Source: Psococerastis gibbosa
Lineage: Eukaryota > Arthropoda > Insecta > Psocodea > Psocidae
Reading direction: 5' to 3'
DNA length: 64,000 bases
Assembly (NCBI GenBank): GCA_963971405.1
Contig: OZ020487.1
Location: 24,661,371 to 24,725,370, forward strand
The notes under the pieces: generated by a model
Told to the model about the DNA's origin: nothing
The model's input: only the letters and a program-made list of their open reading frames with translations
The model's database searches: none
Made by a program: the position numbers and the translations under genes
In this document: positions 46,148 to 58,741 of the stretch, piece by piece
Position numbering within the stretch: position 1 is the first letter of the stretch
Layout of the letters: each line of letters opens with the position of its first letter

Positions 46148-46310
46148 ATGGCCAGGTAGTAACGTGCTTGCACTTGTGCGAGTCTTTACACGCCGTGCGA
46201 TCGAAGACGTGTCGTAACTCAACACGGGTACTAACCTACAGAGGCGACTGAAGAGGTCAATCGGATACATTCATTAAATAGTTTGTATGCGATTGATCTT
46301 TAAAACAAAA
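46148..46310 (+). repeat. SINE-like repeat S2, copy 2
   Basis: ATGGCCAGGTAGTAACGTGC (A-box-like) and CGAGTCTTTACACGCC...CACGGGTACTAACCTACAGAGGCG, in opposite orientation to 8640-8805. Ends with GCGATTGATCTTT and an A-rich run. Confidence 0.6.
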
Positions 46311-46712
46311 ACAAACAAAAAAACATCCACTGAAAATTGCAGCTTTTACAAAGTTAGGTAGACCTACTAAGTCTGGAAGCAGAGAATCTTAGTATGGCTT
46401 AGTAAGCCTACTTGTATAAAGAAAAATGGGTGAATAGGTCCAATGTCAATTCAATACAATTTACCGAAAAACAAAACATAGTAATCAAGGGCGGTAACTT
46501 AGACTGCGACTGGGATCCCCTCACCATCACCCTCAGAATTGATAATCAGCTAGGATTTCTCAAAGAGACATGCCAAGGGGAATTATCCCCCTCCCCCCTA
46601 ATCAAGGGAAACATAATATACTCCACATCCCTAATTTACATAAGAAGAATTAAGACTGATTGCTGGGCAAACACTTCCGGTCTCAAGGTTCTAAGACCCT
46701 GTTAAATATAAA

Positions 46713-47350
46713 GAACCGGTCCGAGTTTACTCGAACATGCTTTCCAATTTATCAAGTATTAGCTAGAGAAAATGAGTAATTTAATGGTAAATAATTTTCC
46801 TATAGTTAAATTTCGGGCATCTCGAGGGGGGGGGGGGGGGGGTTGCCCACCTGACGTCACTGGAGGTGAGGTAAATTCTAGATAGGTCAGACCAACAAAC
46901 TACCACACAGCAATAATGGCAGGGCACGCAATGCATTTGACCGAGGATTTTCAATCATTTATCCAAAAACCTTTTTTTTGTGTGCACAAAACCAAATAGT
47001 TTTTTGGGAAAGCAATCTGTCCAATCTGTCCAGTTTCGTTACTCAATTTAACACCTATAACATGCCTGAAGGTAGAAATAATCGATGGAAAGGTTTTACA
47101 GAAAAATTATTTTTTAGTCATTTTTCATTAAAATTTAGTTATTTTTATTTTTTTACCCCCAGAAGCAAACTATCAAGGGGCAAGCGACCCCACGAATTTT
47201 GTCAACACTTATAACGACTACAATATGTGTGAATTTAAAAAAAATCGTTGGAGCCGTTTTCGAGAAATAATTTTTTTAGACGTTCTTTATGAGTTTTTTG
47301 AAAATAAAACCCCCCCAAATTGAGCAAATTGAGTTAGCCCAAAATAAAAG
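46713..47350 (+). repeat. Modular repeat G, copy lacking the 3' module
   Basis: Complete 5' part from AAAGAACCGGTCCGAG, a long poly-G run (46825-46842), CACCTGACGTCACTGGAGG, the CAAGGGGCAAGCGACC block and GTTGGAGCCGTTTTCGAG, stopping at GAGTTAGCCCAAAATAAAA. There it meets another 5' module (47343-47370). Confidence 0.75.
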
Positions 47351-47544
47351 AACCGGTCCGAGTTTACTACTGGTTTGTGCCGCGTACATACATTATCAAC
47401 AAAATTGATAAGACTGAACTATTGAATAGACTGTAGCCATGGATTTATGGGAGATTGTCAATCATCTAATGAAAAGTTACCACCATCAACAGGTAAGTTG
47501 TCTTTTTCAATTTAGTTTGGGCACTAATGGCAGTAACCAAAACA

Positions 47545-48388
47545 AGAACCGGTCCGAGTTTACTCGACCATGCTTTCCAACTTATCAATTAGTAGGGAGA
47601 GAAAATGAATAATATCATGGTAAATAATTTTCCTATGGTTAAATTTCGGATATCTCGGGGGGGGGGGGGGTGTCCACCTGACGTCACTGGAGGTGAGGTA
47701 GCCTCAATATATTTAAAACACATTACAACACAGTAATAATGGCAGGGTAGACAATGCATTTCAGCGTGAAGTTTCTATAATTTTTTCCAAAAAAAAAATT
47801 TTGCGCAAAAGCAAATAGGTTTTTGGGAAAGCAAACGGTCCGGTTTCGTTACTCAACTTAACACCTAAAACATGCCTGAAGGTAGAAATCATCGATAGAA
47901 AAGTTTCGCAGAAATATTATTTTTTAGTCATGTTTCATTAAAATTAAGTTATTTTTATTTTTTTACCCCCAGAAGCAAACTATCAAGGGGTAAGCGAGCC
48001 CCCGCATTTTATCAACATTAAGAACGACTAGAATATATGTGAATTTAAAAGAAATCGTTGGAGCCGTTTTGGAGAAAAAAATTTTTAGACGTTTTTTTGG
48101 AGTTTTTTGAGAATAAAACCCCCCCAAATTGAGTTAGCCCAAAATAAAAAAAATGGTCCCGAGGTATGATTTTTGTGAACCTACATGCCAAATTTCACAC
48201 AAATCAATCCACCGAGTAGTTGCCCGGAAATCGACGAACAGACAGACCGACAGACCGACAGACAGACATTTCGTAAAAAACGCTTTTTTGGGTTCCTGGG
48301 ACCCCAAAACGTGTAAATCCGTTGAAATCTCGGAATCGAAAATTTCGACCGTCACAAAGCTTTCCTTATACTACGTATAAATTGGAAA
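47545..48388 (+). repeat. Modular repeat G, full copy
   Basis: From AAGAACCGGTCCGAGTTTAC to TATAAATTGGAAAGCAAAA, with poly-G at about 47657, TGACGTCACTGGAGG, the CAAGGGGTAAGCGAGC block and the CAGACAGACCGACA microsatellite. Best reference copy together with 51828-52660. Confidence 0.8.
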
Positions 48389-48655
48389 GCAAAAAATTAT
48401 CCCGAGGCATGATTTTTATGAACCTACATGTCGAATTTCATCAAAATCGACAGAGTAGCTTCCCCGGAAATCGACGAACAGACAGACAGACAGAGCGACA
48501 GACAGAGCGACAGACAGACAGACATTTCGTAAAAACCACTTTTTTGGGTTCCTGGGACCTCAAAACGTGTAAATCCGTTGAAATCTCGGAGTCGAAAATT
48601 TCGACCATCAAAGATTTCCGTATACTTCATATAAATTGGAAAGCAAAAAAACGTG
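48389..48655 (+). repeat. Modular repeat G, extra 3' module
   Basis: Starts directly after the end of the full copy with ATTATCCCGAGGCATGATTT and repeats the last ~265 bp of it, including CAGACAGACAGACAG and ATAAATTGGAAAGCAAAA. This is a tandem duplication of the 3' module only. Confidence 0.75.
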
Positions 48656-49205
48656 GAGACAGGACCCAATAATAGACACTATAGGCCTGAGGATTAGCAG
48701 AATATTCTTTCTTTACTACTTTCATTCTTCCTCTAATCTACATGTCGGGCAGCCGCGCTTTTTCCTACCTATTCGGGTTGGATGGAACCAGTATACCCGA
48801 TTATAAAATTAATTTCTATACATACAGTAATTCAATATTACAGTATTAATTGTGACATTTTAATTTTCTGCTTTGTCATTTGGTAGCTCAATTCACAATG
48901 TACGCATACAAGATACAATTTTAAATTTGTAAACCATAAAAAGCTCTGTAGCTAATAAAAAAGACAATAGGATCCCGTTGTCATCAAGGGCGGACCCAGA
49001 AAAATTTCTCTTGAGGGGGGGAGGGGTCTATACTATTTCTGTACCTACCAATTCTGATACGCATAGAATATAGAATGTTCAGAAACTGTCCTGTGGTGTG
49101 CGGAACACGTCGGGGGGGGGGGGGGATGGTTGCCATCAAATTGGTCCCATATGCCCCTACTAATTTCCAATCGCCTTGCACGATAGTAAGAATATATAGT
49201 AATAT

Positions 49206-49344
49206 GGCGCCAATTACACCGACGTCAATAGTGATAGTAATGGTGATATTGACGTGGTAGCAGACATTTTTAGACTGTCTTTAATGTCTGCTACCACGTC
49301 AATATCACCATTACTATCACTATTGACGTCGGTGTAATTGGCGC
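49206..49344. repeat. Palindromic MITE P, copy 3, perfect 63-bp arms
   Basis: GGCGCCAATTACACCGACG and its inverse bound a 139-bp hairpin with arms identical over about 63 bp (through GACGTGGTAGCAGACATT) and a loop of about 13 bases. Flanks are TAT and TAA, so the 3-bp duplication is imperfect here. Shares the core with copies at 17933 and 40293. Confidence 0.85.
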
Positions 49345-51827
49345 CTAAGACAAATGCAATTTACTATAAAGCCGGGAAAACAGGGTGCGGTAAGAAATAC
49401 ACAAAACAGAAATCCATAAATTACGAAAGGTAAACAAAACGTGTCTTAGAAATAGGTGTTGGTCCAATAAGGTAATGGAAAGAAATTACCGCAAAGGAAC
49501 AAAGGTTGGAACATTATTGTTATAAGTGAGGAAACTGCAACTGATGCTATTGGGTCAGAGTCGTGATTAGTTTGGATTTAATTAGATTGGTTTTTTGGCT
49601 GATATTGTTGGACATTCCGTTTTTCCACTATTTACTGTACATATAGATTTTACGACACTCCTTCTTGTATCAGCTTTATTTCGTAGTGCCCAAAGTCACG
49701 ACAGGCGCTATGGTTTCGCCTGCTAGAGTTATGCTCTGCCGTTACAGGCTAACCAGCCTAATTCAGGCGAAAACATGCCAACATTAAAGTATTTATTATT
49801 TAGTATTACACTATTGTGTAGCCTATATTAAATTATATATTGTACTAATAATGCAAGCAGACTAGCAAGCCTTGTAAAGAAGTACCTATTCAGTGGTAAT
49901 TGGTATTCATAATTTACTATAATGGTTCCATTACAGAACCACCCTAGTGGATTTAAAGGTTTTACTTCCTTTAAAAATTCCACTCACGGTATACCTAGGT
50001 ACGGTACCTACTGTTTATATAAGATAATACATCATATGCTGAATGAGGATATAATTTACTTTTTACCACATTTACAATCAAAGCCCGGCCCCACTATCGA
50101 TTGAAGAGTAACGGGAAGGAGTACTGGGCGGCACCGCCATGGCATGCAGTATTCCTTACCGAGACTTTTCAAGATATTGTGGGAACCACCATTAATATGT
50201 ATTATTTTTGGAGCTTGCGCTAATTATACTTTTTATTTCTTATTAATAGTATAATTGAAATGAATCCTTGACATGACACTAAAGGCCATGAACTGTTTTA
50301 TCAGACATAAACAAAGCATCTTTTATATTTGTGAAGGTTACTTGTATGCTTCAACTATCGGATCGGATCGGCAGTAGTGTTCGAATACTGACGACTGCGA
50401 GGGAGAAGTGATTAGAGCGTCGTTAAAAGCTACTGCTTACGGAGGTTTACACAGAGTGAAGGGCGTATCGGCAGTGCCGTGTTATTGCGTTATGACCGGA
50501 AAAAGAGTGCTTTTGTTCTCAGAAGGATTTCTGATTTCCTAAGTTTTAGCATACAGCAGACCCATTGATCACAAATCAGTGCTGACAGCATCCAATAATG
50601 CCCTTTGGCTGTAATCACCTTTCATGATGGACTTATGTTGCTGAGTTGTTGGAAGATATATTCGTGAGCAAATCTTTCAAAGTCCTTCTGTCTCCCATTG
50701 TATGTGGTGCAATCTTTTTTCCGACTTAAACAGAAATGTAGCAGACGATCTCAAGTGTGCAGGGGGTACATATACAGTATACGACACAAAATAGTGAACC
50801 AATACGCCAGGATTGGCGGACAGGTGAGGATCACACCACACAAATTAAGTAAATTATCTGCAACAAGGTACTGCGTATTACACCACAAAACAAGTATACA
50901 AAAAGGGTTTAGAATATATGCCTCAATGTTATAGGCTATACCTACATTTTGATGTATCAGGATTCCTTGTTGCTGTGTCATTTCAGGTTCTATTCTATAT
51001 TTTCTACCAATCTAGAGGAGAAAATGGCCCTCTGACGCACCCCATTTGTAAAGGCCCGAGCACGCACATATACGCTGAGAAAAAACATGGATTATGCATA
51101 CTAGAGAGATCTGAAAGTCAATCGGTTTATCAAAAATACTGTAAAGATATACGACGCCGCAGAAAGAGGCTCTGGTTGGGACCGTGCCCAATGATACAAT
51201 CTTTTCAACATTAATATTGGCGCCTACTTGAATGGTGCTCAAGCACCCCCGACTTTAAACAGAAGACTAAATATTTAACAGGCTAAATTTAATCAAATTC
51301 TTACAACAGCAGCCTAATCATGCACGTACTCCATATTTTCCACTATAGCAAAAGAACTAGAAATTAACTAACGTGCGTGAGGCAGTAGCGTAACCTAATT
51401 ATTGACCTGCGCCTATTAAAGCCCTCTGTGTTATTTATAATATCAGCATTTCTTTATACTGTTTTTTTTTTTTAATTTCTAGGAACTTGTTGCCCCTATT
51501 CCTCACTGAGTTTTCATAAGTCAGCAATTTAACTTAATTTTTACTTCCCATTTTATACAATGCCGTGTTTGGTTGGGACAGCAATTCACTGCAGCCGCCT
51601 GTTTTACTTTATTTACAGATTGATAGACCTATCTGCTTGGACTCTAGAGTTTGTCCACCAGTTGATTTCCATTCGTCCAGCTGGTTTTGGGAGCAGAGAA
51701 TAGGCTATGTCCCCGGTAAGCGTTCCGTTTATTACTGTGTGTTGTACAATAGAGTAGCTGTTGACATATCTAATGCTTTCAAATAGCTTGAATGCATAGC
51801 TGTCTGTATAGGCCTAGCCCTGACGTA
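49345..51827. other. Gene-free stretch, nothing recognised
   Basis: Several short frames (up to 98 codons at 50918-51214) without motifs or splice-bounded structure that I can support. Confidence 0.35.
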
Positions 51828-52660
51828 AAAGAACCGGTCCGACTTTACTCGAACATGCTTTCCAATTTATCAAAATTAGTAGATAGAGAAAATGAGTAAT
51901 TTCATGGTAAATAATTTTCCTATGGTTAAATTTCCGATATCTCGGGGGGGGGGGTTTCCACCTGACGTCACTAAATTCTAGATTGGTCAGACCAACACAT
52001 CACCACACAGCAATACTGGCAGGGCACGCAATGCATTTGAGCGTGAATTTTCTATCATTTTTTCAAAAACATTTTTTTGTACAAAACCAAATACTTTTTT
52101 GGGAAAGCAACCTGTCCGGTTTCGTTACTCAATTTAACACCTAAAACATACCTGAAGGTAGAAATCATCGATAGAAAGGTGTCGCAGAAAAATTATTTTT
52201 TAGTCATTCTTCATTAAAATTTAGTCATTTTTATTTTTTTACCCCCAGAAGCAAACTATCAAGGGGCAAGCGACCCCCGCATTTTATCAACATTAACAAC
52301 AACTACAATATATGTGAATTTAAAAGAAATCGTTGGAGCCGTTTTTGGAAAATAATTTTTTTAGACGTTTTTTTGAAGTTTTTTGAAAATAAAACCCCCC
52401 CAAATTGAGTTAGCCCATAATAAAAAAAATGGTCCCGAGGTATGATTTTTGTGAACCTACATGCCGAATTTCATCAAAATCGACCGAGTAGTTTGCCCGG
52501 AAATCGACGCACAGACAGACAGACAGACAGACATTTCGTAAAACCACTTTTTTGGGTTCCTGGGACCTTAAAACATATAAATCCGTTGAAATCTCGGAAT
52601 CGAAAATTTCGACCGTCACAAAGCTTTCCTTATACTACGTATAAATTGGAAAGCAATAAT
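51828..52660 (+). repeat. Modular repeat G, full copy
   Basis: AAGAACCGGTCCGACTTTAC start, poly-G at about 51943, CACCTGACGTCACT, CAAGGGGCAAGCGACC, CAGACAGACAGACAG and the TATAAATTGGAAAGCAATAA end. Nearly collinear with 47545-48388. Confidence 0.8.
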
Positions 52661-54028
52661 TACTAATAAACCCCAATGAATGTATAAATTGACTTACAAG
52701 TATAAGAGCAGATTTAAAGTTGAAATTACAAATCGTCTGTTAATCGAGATTAATTGTTGGTCATTGTGGCATATATGCTAGACATAAGCGGCACTTTAAA
52801 ATTTAATGTTTTGAGCAGCATCACGACAAAAGAGTTCAATGTCGCCTGCATTGAGAGGGTTAGTTTTAACTCAGTTTTTTAAATTGTTCAAATAATTCTT
52901 CGGTTAAGTTATTCTTTTCCGTTGAAGGGCTAGCCCTGCTGTAGGGTATATTACTAAAGAAAGGGTGAAATTTATCGCTACGCCTTTTCGAAATGTAAAA
53001 ATAACCAATACTATGGGCAATTTCGTTTTCACTATTTTTTTTCTTTTTTAAAGAAAATTTTGATGCCTATACAATGCTAAGGCCATAAATTCTTGAGTTA
53101 ACTGTTGAAACGGCGCCAAAAATATTAGCAATAACGTATGGAATGGAATTTTCCATCAGAAATGGAGAATTCTGCAGAGAAATTTATTTTGGCTCGCATA
53201 TAATGATGATAAACTTTATTGGACAAAAAATTATTTGAAGTGAGGAAAAGCGTGCGGCAGTATTTACGATTAAAGATAAAAGACCGCAGTCATTCTTCCT
53301 TCACTGGGAATATAAAAATATCCAGGGATGATGCGATATTATCTTTTTCTTACTTCCTCACGGGAAGTTCATGCACAACTCACTTTATCCTGTTTTCGAG
53401 CTATTTCTTTATTCGATAAACTTCTAAGTTGAAAATCCGTTTCTTATATTTTCTTATTTTCCAAATGGAAATTTGAAGAAGTTTTCGCCAGACTATACTC
53501 GTACCTCGAAAATCCAACTTTTTTGTTAGATTAAATAGAGCTCTTGGAACAATACCTTGGAAAATATGAAAAATTGAGTAGCCTATTTCTGGAAAAAAAT
53601 GTAGACGGACACAATTTTATCTTTAGCACATGATTAATATGATGATGACGACATGGGACATGACATGGTTCATTATTAATGGGATTATCCATCAAAAGTT
53701 TCTCTTCGGGATTTAAAAAATTGTAAATTATTTAATACACAGGGCAGATTTTCCCGCTCCCAATGGGTTGCTAGCTACCAAATATAATATATAAGAATAG
53801 ATTGAGTGAACCAATAAGCTAACTATAGCCAATAGAGACCAAACGATAGGTGATATTAGACAAATCGTCGTGAATGGAACCGTGACTGGATTGTCAAAAA
53901 ATCTAAGGAATTACATAAACACGAGGCATTTCCTTGCGAAATCTTGCAAATGACTTGAAAACGAGACTTTTTTTTTATAAATTGGGGTACAGGTGTTACC
54001 TGTGTGCACTTAAGCCTATTGGCCTATT
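52661..54028. other. Gene-free stretch, nothing recognised
   Basis: AT-rich, no recognisable frame or repeat ends. Confidence 0.35.
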
Positions 54029-54790
54029 GTGCCCCCTACCACAAAGTATCTACATCACTTCTACATCACTTTCTCGAGGCATATCTCTCCCACGAGAGCC
54101 AGGATCTTGAGGGGATTCAGAAGTGGCAGGTCTTTTACATGTAACTGCAAGCTTTCCGAGCATGCTGCTCTTCTTCGTGCGACTGCATCGCATCGTCTTC
54201 CGCACCTTCATTGCAAAATCTGCAAGACTATAGTTGTCTCCCTAAGAGACTCCAGATATTTAACCCCAGGAGCAAAGACGCCAAGGCCTGTTCTTGGTTT
54301 GGTACTTCCTAGCCTAGAGCCATCAGTAAACCACTTGATTGTGTAACTATTGAGAATTCTTGCTGATTCGCAGCATTATTTCATTGTCCCTAATATAGTT
54401 TCGAATTCCCTCCTAAAACAGTATTTTGGATGGATTCTATCGCTTGGCATATCCAGGCAGTGGTCAGACGTAGTCAGAGAGGCTGAGTCTCTCTTAATTG
54501 CCCTTCCACTCCTAATAATGCCATTTCTGCTGAAGTTTCCACTGCAACATGGAGGGGTGGGAAACCCAGTACTATCTCCATTGCTGCAGTGGGACAGGAT
54601 TACATAGCCCCTGTAAAGCATCATGTTAGAGAATACGGGCTTCTGAATGTAGCCATAATTTGGATTATTCAGAGAAAAATTCTCATGTGGTTTGATTTTG
54701 CCGTGTCCATGAAGCCATGACCAATGGTATGGTTACAGCAGGAAAAGACAGGCTGGAAACGAGACTTAAGAAACGTGCTCTGTATATTGC
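54029..54790 (-). pseudogene. Retrotransposon fragment with RNase H start
   Basis: The minus strand at about 54345-54225 reads IKWFTDGSRLGSTKPRTGLGVFAPG, written here in part: IKWFTDGS is the first strand and metal-binding aspartate of an RNase H domain. Upstream, minus frames give MPSDRIHPKYCFRREFE (54624-54376) and farther up SLVSSLSFPAVTIPLVM-like text, fitting the region between reverse transcriptase and RNase H of R1/Jockey-type LINEs. Stops and frameshifts interrupt it. Confidence 0.65.
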
Positions 54791-56819
54791 ACAAGACACT
54801 TAAAGTTGTACAAGTTCCGTTTTTTACTAAATTAAAACTCCCGGCCAAGCGTGATTACTCCATCTAATATTTTTTCATATGGTTATGCATAACATTTTAT
54901 AAATAACTTCCCTGTATTTTATACACCGGTCTAATTTTTAAAAATGTTGTAGACATTTCCCTTCTCGTTCATTGGGATAGTAACCCCATACGAATTGTTA
55001 ATTTAATAATAAAGTTAATAGGTTAATGGTCCAAATTTCAAGTGGCAAAAACTCGTGGCGCAGTACGTCTACGTTCTACGCATTTGAAAAGCCAGCCACT
55101 TGTTTTCTGCATGATATTGTTGGAGGGGGGGGGGGGGTAGAACGGGTCACGTTGGGCTTCCAACCCCCTTGGTTGCTATAGAAGTTTAGTACATAGATCA
55201 TCAGTCTTGGAACCCCATTCTTGTACCCATGGGAACTGAAGATGCCACAGACATTTATAAACGAAAAATTTCAAACATATACTAATTTACACAACCATAG
55301 AAGAATATATTTCACTTTTTGTTCACACATGTTCTTTAAATAATATATAAAAATATCATATTTTAGCAATTTGATTTGATGCTATACTGACCGACTTTTA
55401 ATTATGGACGTGTGCAAAAATAAAAAATAAATATAACCCCAAAGAAAGGGTGGAATGACGTAATGATCCACAGCCCGTCACGGTTCAGTGGTATAGTTAA
55501 CTTATTTCGTGCACTATCAGGGGTAAATAAATACATATAGTATGTCTATGGTTGCTTACACTGTAGATTTGCGCAAGTGCCTTAGCTAGCTATCTAGTTC
55601 TCTATCAAGGGACTAAAGGATAACAGTCTACTATAGAATTGGGTATTGCCGTATTGGGTATGGATACCTGTGGGGGCTATTTTCGTTCGTCTAAAAAGAG
55701 TTCGCCTAAAACAAGTTGTAAGAGGCACGAAGCGAGAGAAGGTCCTGCGTGGAGCAGTCACCTTTTAATAGTTAAATTTGAATATTGTATATTGAAAATA
55801 TGAGAATGCTTCTAGCTGGAAATCAGTATTCAATAAGATCTCTCATGATGCTGAGCTTGATAGCAAACTTCTCAACTGTCGACATTACCAATTTTTAGAA
55901 TTTACACTCTTTGCATTAAAACTTTTATAACAATTTTAGAATGCTGAATTGCAATTTCAAGTGTTTTCCAACTAATACCTATAATATCATAAATTCAAAA
56001 TAAGTTTAGAAGTTATCAGACTTGAAGTTGCTGTTAGGGTTTGTTGACAATTTGACGTGAGGCTGTTTCCAGAAGTTTTAATTTTAATTTTCATCCTTCT
56101 TGATTCCCTGAGTATTTTGCTTGTTAGATTTATATCTCAGCTCTTTGTTTACGGTAGATTTCGATCGAAAAATACTATTGAAATTGTCAGTGGAACTTCT
56201 TGCTATTCACCGACAGGCAGCGTGTAGGCGATTTTATGACTTTGGAATTAAAATTCCAATTATTTTCCTGATTTTCCGCACTTTTTAGAGGAACCCACAT
56301 AAAACAAATAAATGCTATTCATCTCTTGGCCACCAATCTTACTCTACCACTAGCTCATTTGGGCCTTGGGTCAGCCATAAAAGAAGACGAAAATATCACC
56401 AGAGCTGATGATCAAGACCTTCTCCTAAACGCCTGCAAATGCGGGTCTTTTGCTCCACGATTAGGGCTGCCCCCACTGTCAAGCCGCCAGCTTAAGTTTC
56501 TCGTCATCAAAGTGGAAAAAGACTTGTTCGTCCGCTCAACATTAAACGCTCGCGATGCTTTTTTATAACACATAACCTAAAATTTAACGTCTAACCCACC
56601 ATCTTCTTCTACATCTTCAAGTTACAAGTTGGCTGGTTGGCAGTACCCATGTGGCATCGATGCCTCCACTCCCCTCGATCCTGGCACGTCCTCTTCAGCT
56701 CTACGTATGTAGTGACCCCTGTAGTAGTAGTGTTCGTCGGGTTAATAACGACTTAGTTTTCATATTTGGGCCCATAGAGCGACCCCGACTTGACTGTCCT
56801 ACGCCAGCCCATAGGACAG
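54791..56819. other. Gene-free stretch, nothing recognised
   Basis: Contains a poly-G run at about 55126-55137. The 80-codon plus frame at 56326-56568 has no motif I know. Confidence 0.35.
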
Positions 56820-56960
56820 TGACCTCCTAATTGTAGTGGATTCCGAACCACTTGGGAAACACAGTGAAGTCACACGATTAGTTCGGAGGTGACCAGGACA
56901 AGTCCTACCATGTTTCCCTACCGGCACTGTGCACACGACCAAGTTATCTGCAGCTTTGAA
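56820..56960. repeat. Dispersed repeat with TAGTGGATTCCGAACCACTT, copy 2
   Basis: Same ordered blocks as at 41885-42065, ending CTACCGGCACTGTGCACACG, then ACCAAG. Confidence 0.6.
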
Positions 56961-58576
56961 CCTAGATTCAACTTGGTATGGTGGCCCCTACATATAGCAT
57001 ACATGTTTTGTGCTAAATATGAAGGCGTGTGCGGGGCTTTGCTCCCAATTTGCCGGACTCACGGAAAACCCAAAATCTCGAAATCTAAAATTTGGGCGAT
57101 CACAGCTCCAGTGTCTTCGTACGGTATATACTGTATGTATGAGTGAAAGTAAAAAAATTGATTAAAAGAATTCATTGGGACGGGGAAGAGTGACCAAGGA
57201 TAAGTGTTTCCGCAGGGCGTGTGATGTTTTTGCATCAGGTCAATGTCCACAAGAAAATTACTGTCACGAGGAAAAATTGCTATGGATTATTCACGCTCAT
57301 GTTTTTACCCCACATGATCACATTTTTTTGCTTCCCGAGGTTCATAACCCTCCTTTTTCAGTTAAGTAAAACAGGCAAACAAGAAATCAAGCAAATATTC
57401 GGCAATTCTAGCCCTTTGTTGAACGTTATCTAAGTTAGTAGGTAATTTTAATAAATCAGTGGCACTTAAATCCTAATCGGAGATGACAATGGTATCAGAT
57501 TCCGGGGTTGTTTAGGTGATTGGGTCAGGAAAATTTTGAAAATAAATGTGCAAAATAATAGGCTTTTATTGAATTTTATCATAAACAATTTCAAATTTCA
57601 CAACATACGAGACACTTAAATGTCACGATAAGTAAACCACTTGCACTCATGAGGAAGGAATAGTTCTCCTCGGGGAGAAAATGTTGAGAATAAAGGTTTT
57701 ACGCAACGATTTCAGCAACGCAAATTTAAACTTTACCAATTTGACAATTCTCTAGGGTCTAGAGACGGACTAGGCCTATTTATCATCAGAACATGGCTAA
57801 GGTCCGCAAATTGAGACCCGCGAAGGCAATTATATATTCGACCAACCCTTGAAAATGAAATAGGCTACTAGAAATACAGTTCGAAAAATATTCTTCAGTG
57901 AAATCACAAGGGAAAAGTTTTTCAAATTACGCGTGAGGATCCTTCTCCATTGGAGTCCATTTCCATTTTCTTTAGTTTCGGGAAAGTTCGTAGCTACGTC
58001 AAAGACGGACGGATTTTCGGGGGGGGGGGAATTCCGATGACCCCTCCCCCCTCCCTCTTAACTACGAAATCAAAGCGCCGGGTACCCTTCTTAGCAAACC
58101 TCTCAATCACCTCTGAGATATCCACTTTAATATCCATCCCTGTGGACATGCAAGAGACAAAGCTCTGTAAGCAGGGACGGATCCTTGGGGGGCGGTCGCC
58201 CCCCCCCCCCCCCCGAGAGAATAAGTTTTATAGTAGATTGAATGGACTTTTGAAGGAAATTAAGAAAAATTATTACTCTAGCCCCCCCCCCCCTCCCAAA
58301 AACTTTCTCTGAAACCGTCCCTGTCTGTAAGGCGACCAAGTTAATGCTAAACGGCATAGTAGGCATACAACGGGGATACTTGAAGGCGTAGTGGATAGTT
58401 TCATGCCATAGCAATTGTATATGGGTGTAAAATATACGTGCATTAAAAAAATTTACTAGAAGCCGTTGGAAGACAAAATGCAAATTATGCAACGCTTAAA
58501 ACGGCTCATAGAAACCAATATTAGGCCTAAGAAAGTTCACAAAAAAAGTTTCAGGCAGAATGATGTTACTGCAACA
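56961..58576. other. Gene-free stretch with poly-G/poly-C runs
   Basis: Poly-G at 58020-58029 and poly-C runs near 58200-58213 and 58281-58292. The latter flank a segment with CAGGGACGG near its left side and CCGTCCCTG at 58316-58324, so 58171-58324 is probably a small hairpin-ended C-rich MITE. Confidence 0.4.
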
Positions 58577-58741
58577 ACTCGATCATGGCGATTATAACAC
58601 CGGGGTTAATACAGTATAATACCCTGGTATTAAAAATGTAAACAAGATAATTTTACATTGTAAAGTGCTATTCAAAATTTGTTTGTTTACAGTTTTAACA
58701 GCAGGAGTAAGTTAATGTATAGCATCCACCATAATCGGTCC
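58577..58741. repeat. Fold-back MITE, family A, copy
   Basis: CTCGATCATGGCGATTATAA on the left, ACCCTGGTATTAAAAATGTA, an AAAGTGCTATTCAAAATTTG centre, TTTGTTTACAGTTTTAA and an inverted CCATAATCGG on the right. Confidence 0.65.

Noticed and set aside
56326..56568. 80-codon plus frame with several Cys residues
   Set aside because: Cysteines are not in a finger pattern and no splice context or family match is apparent.
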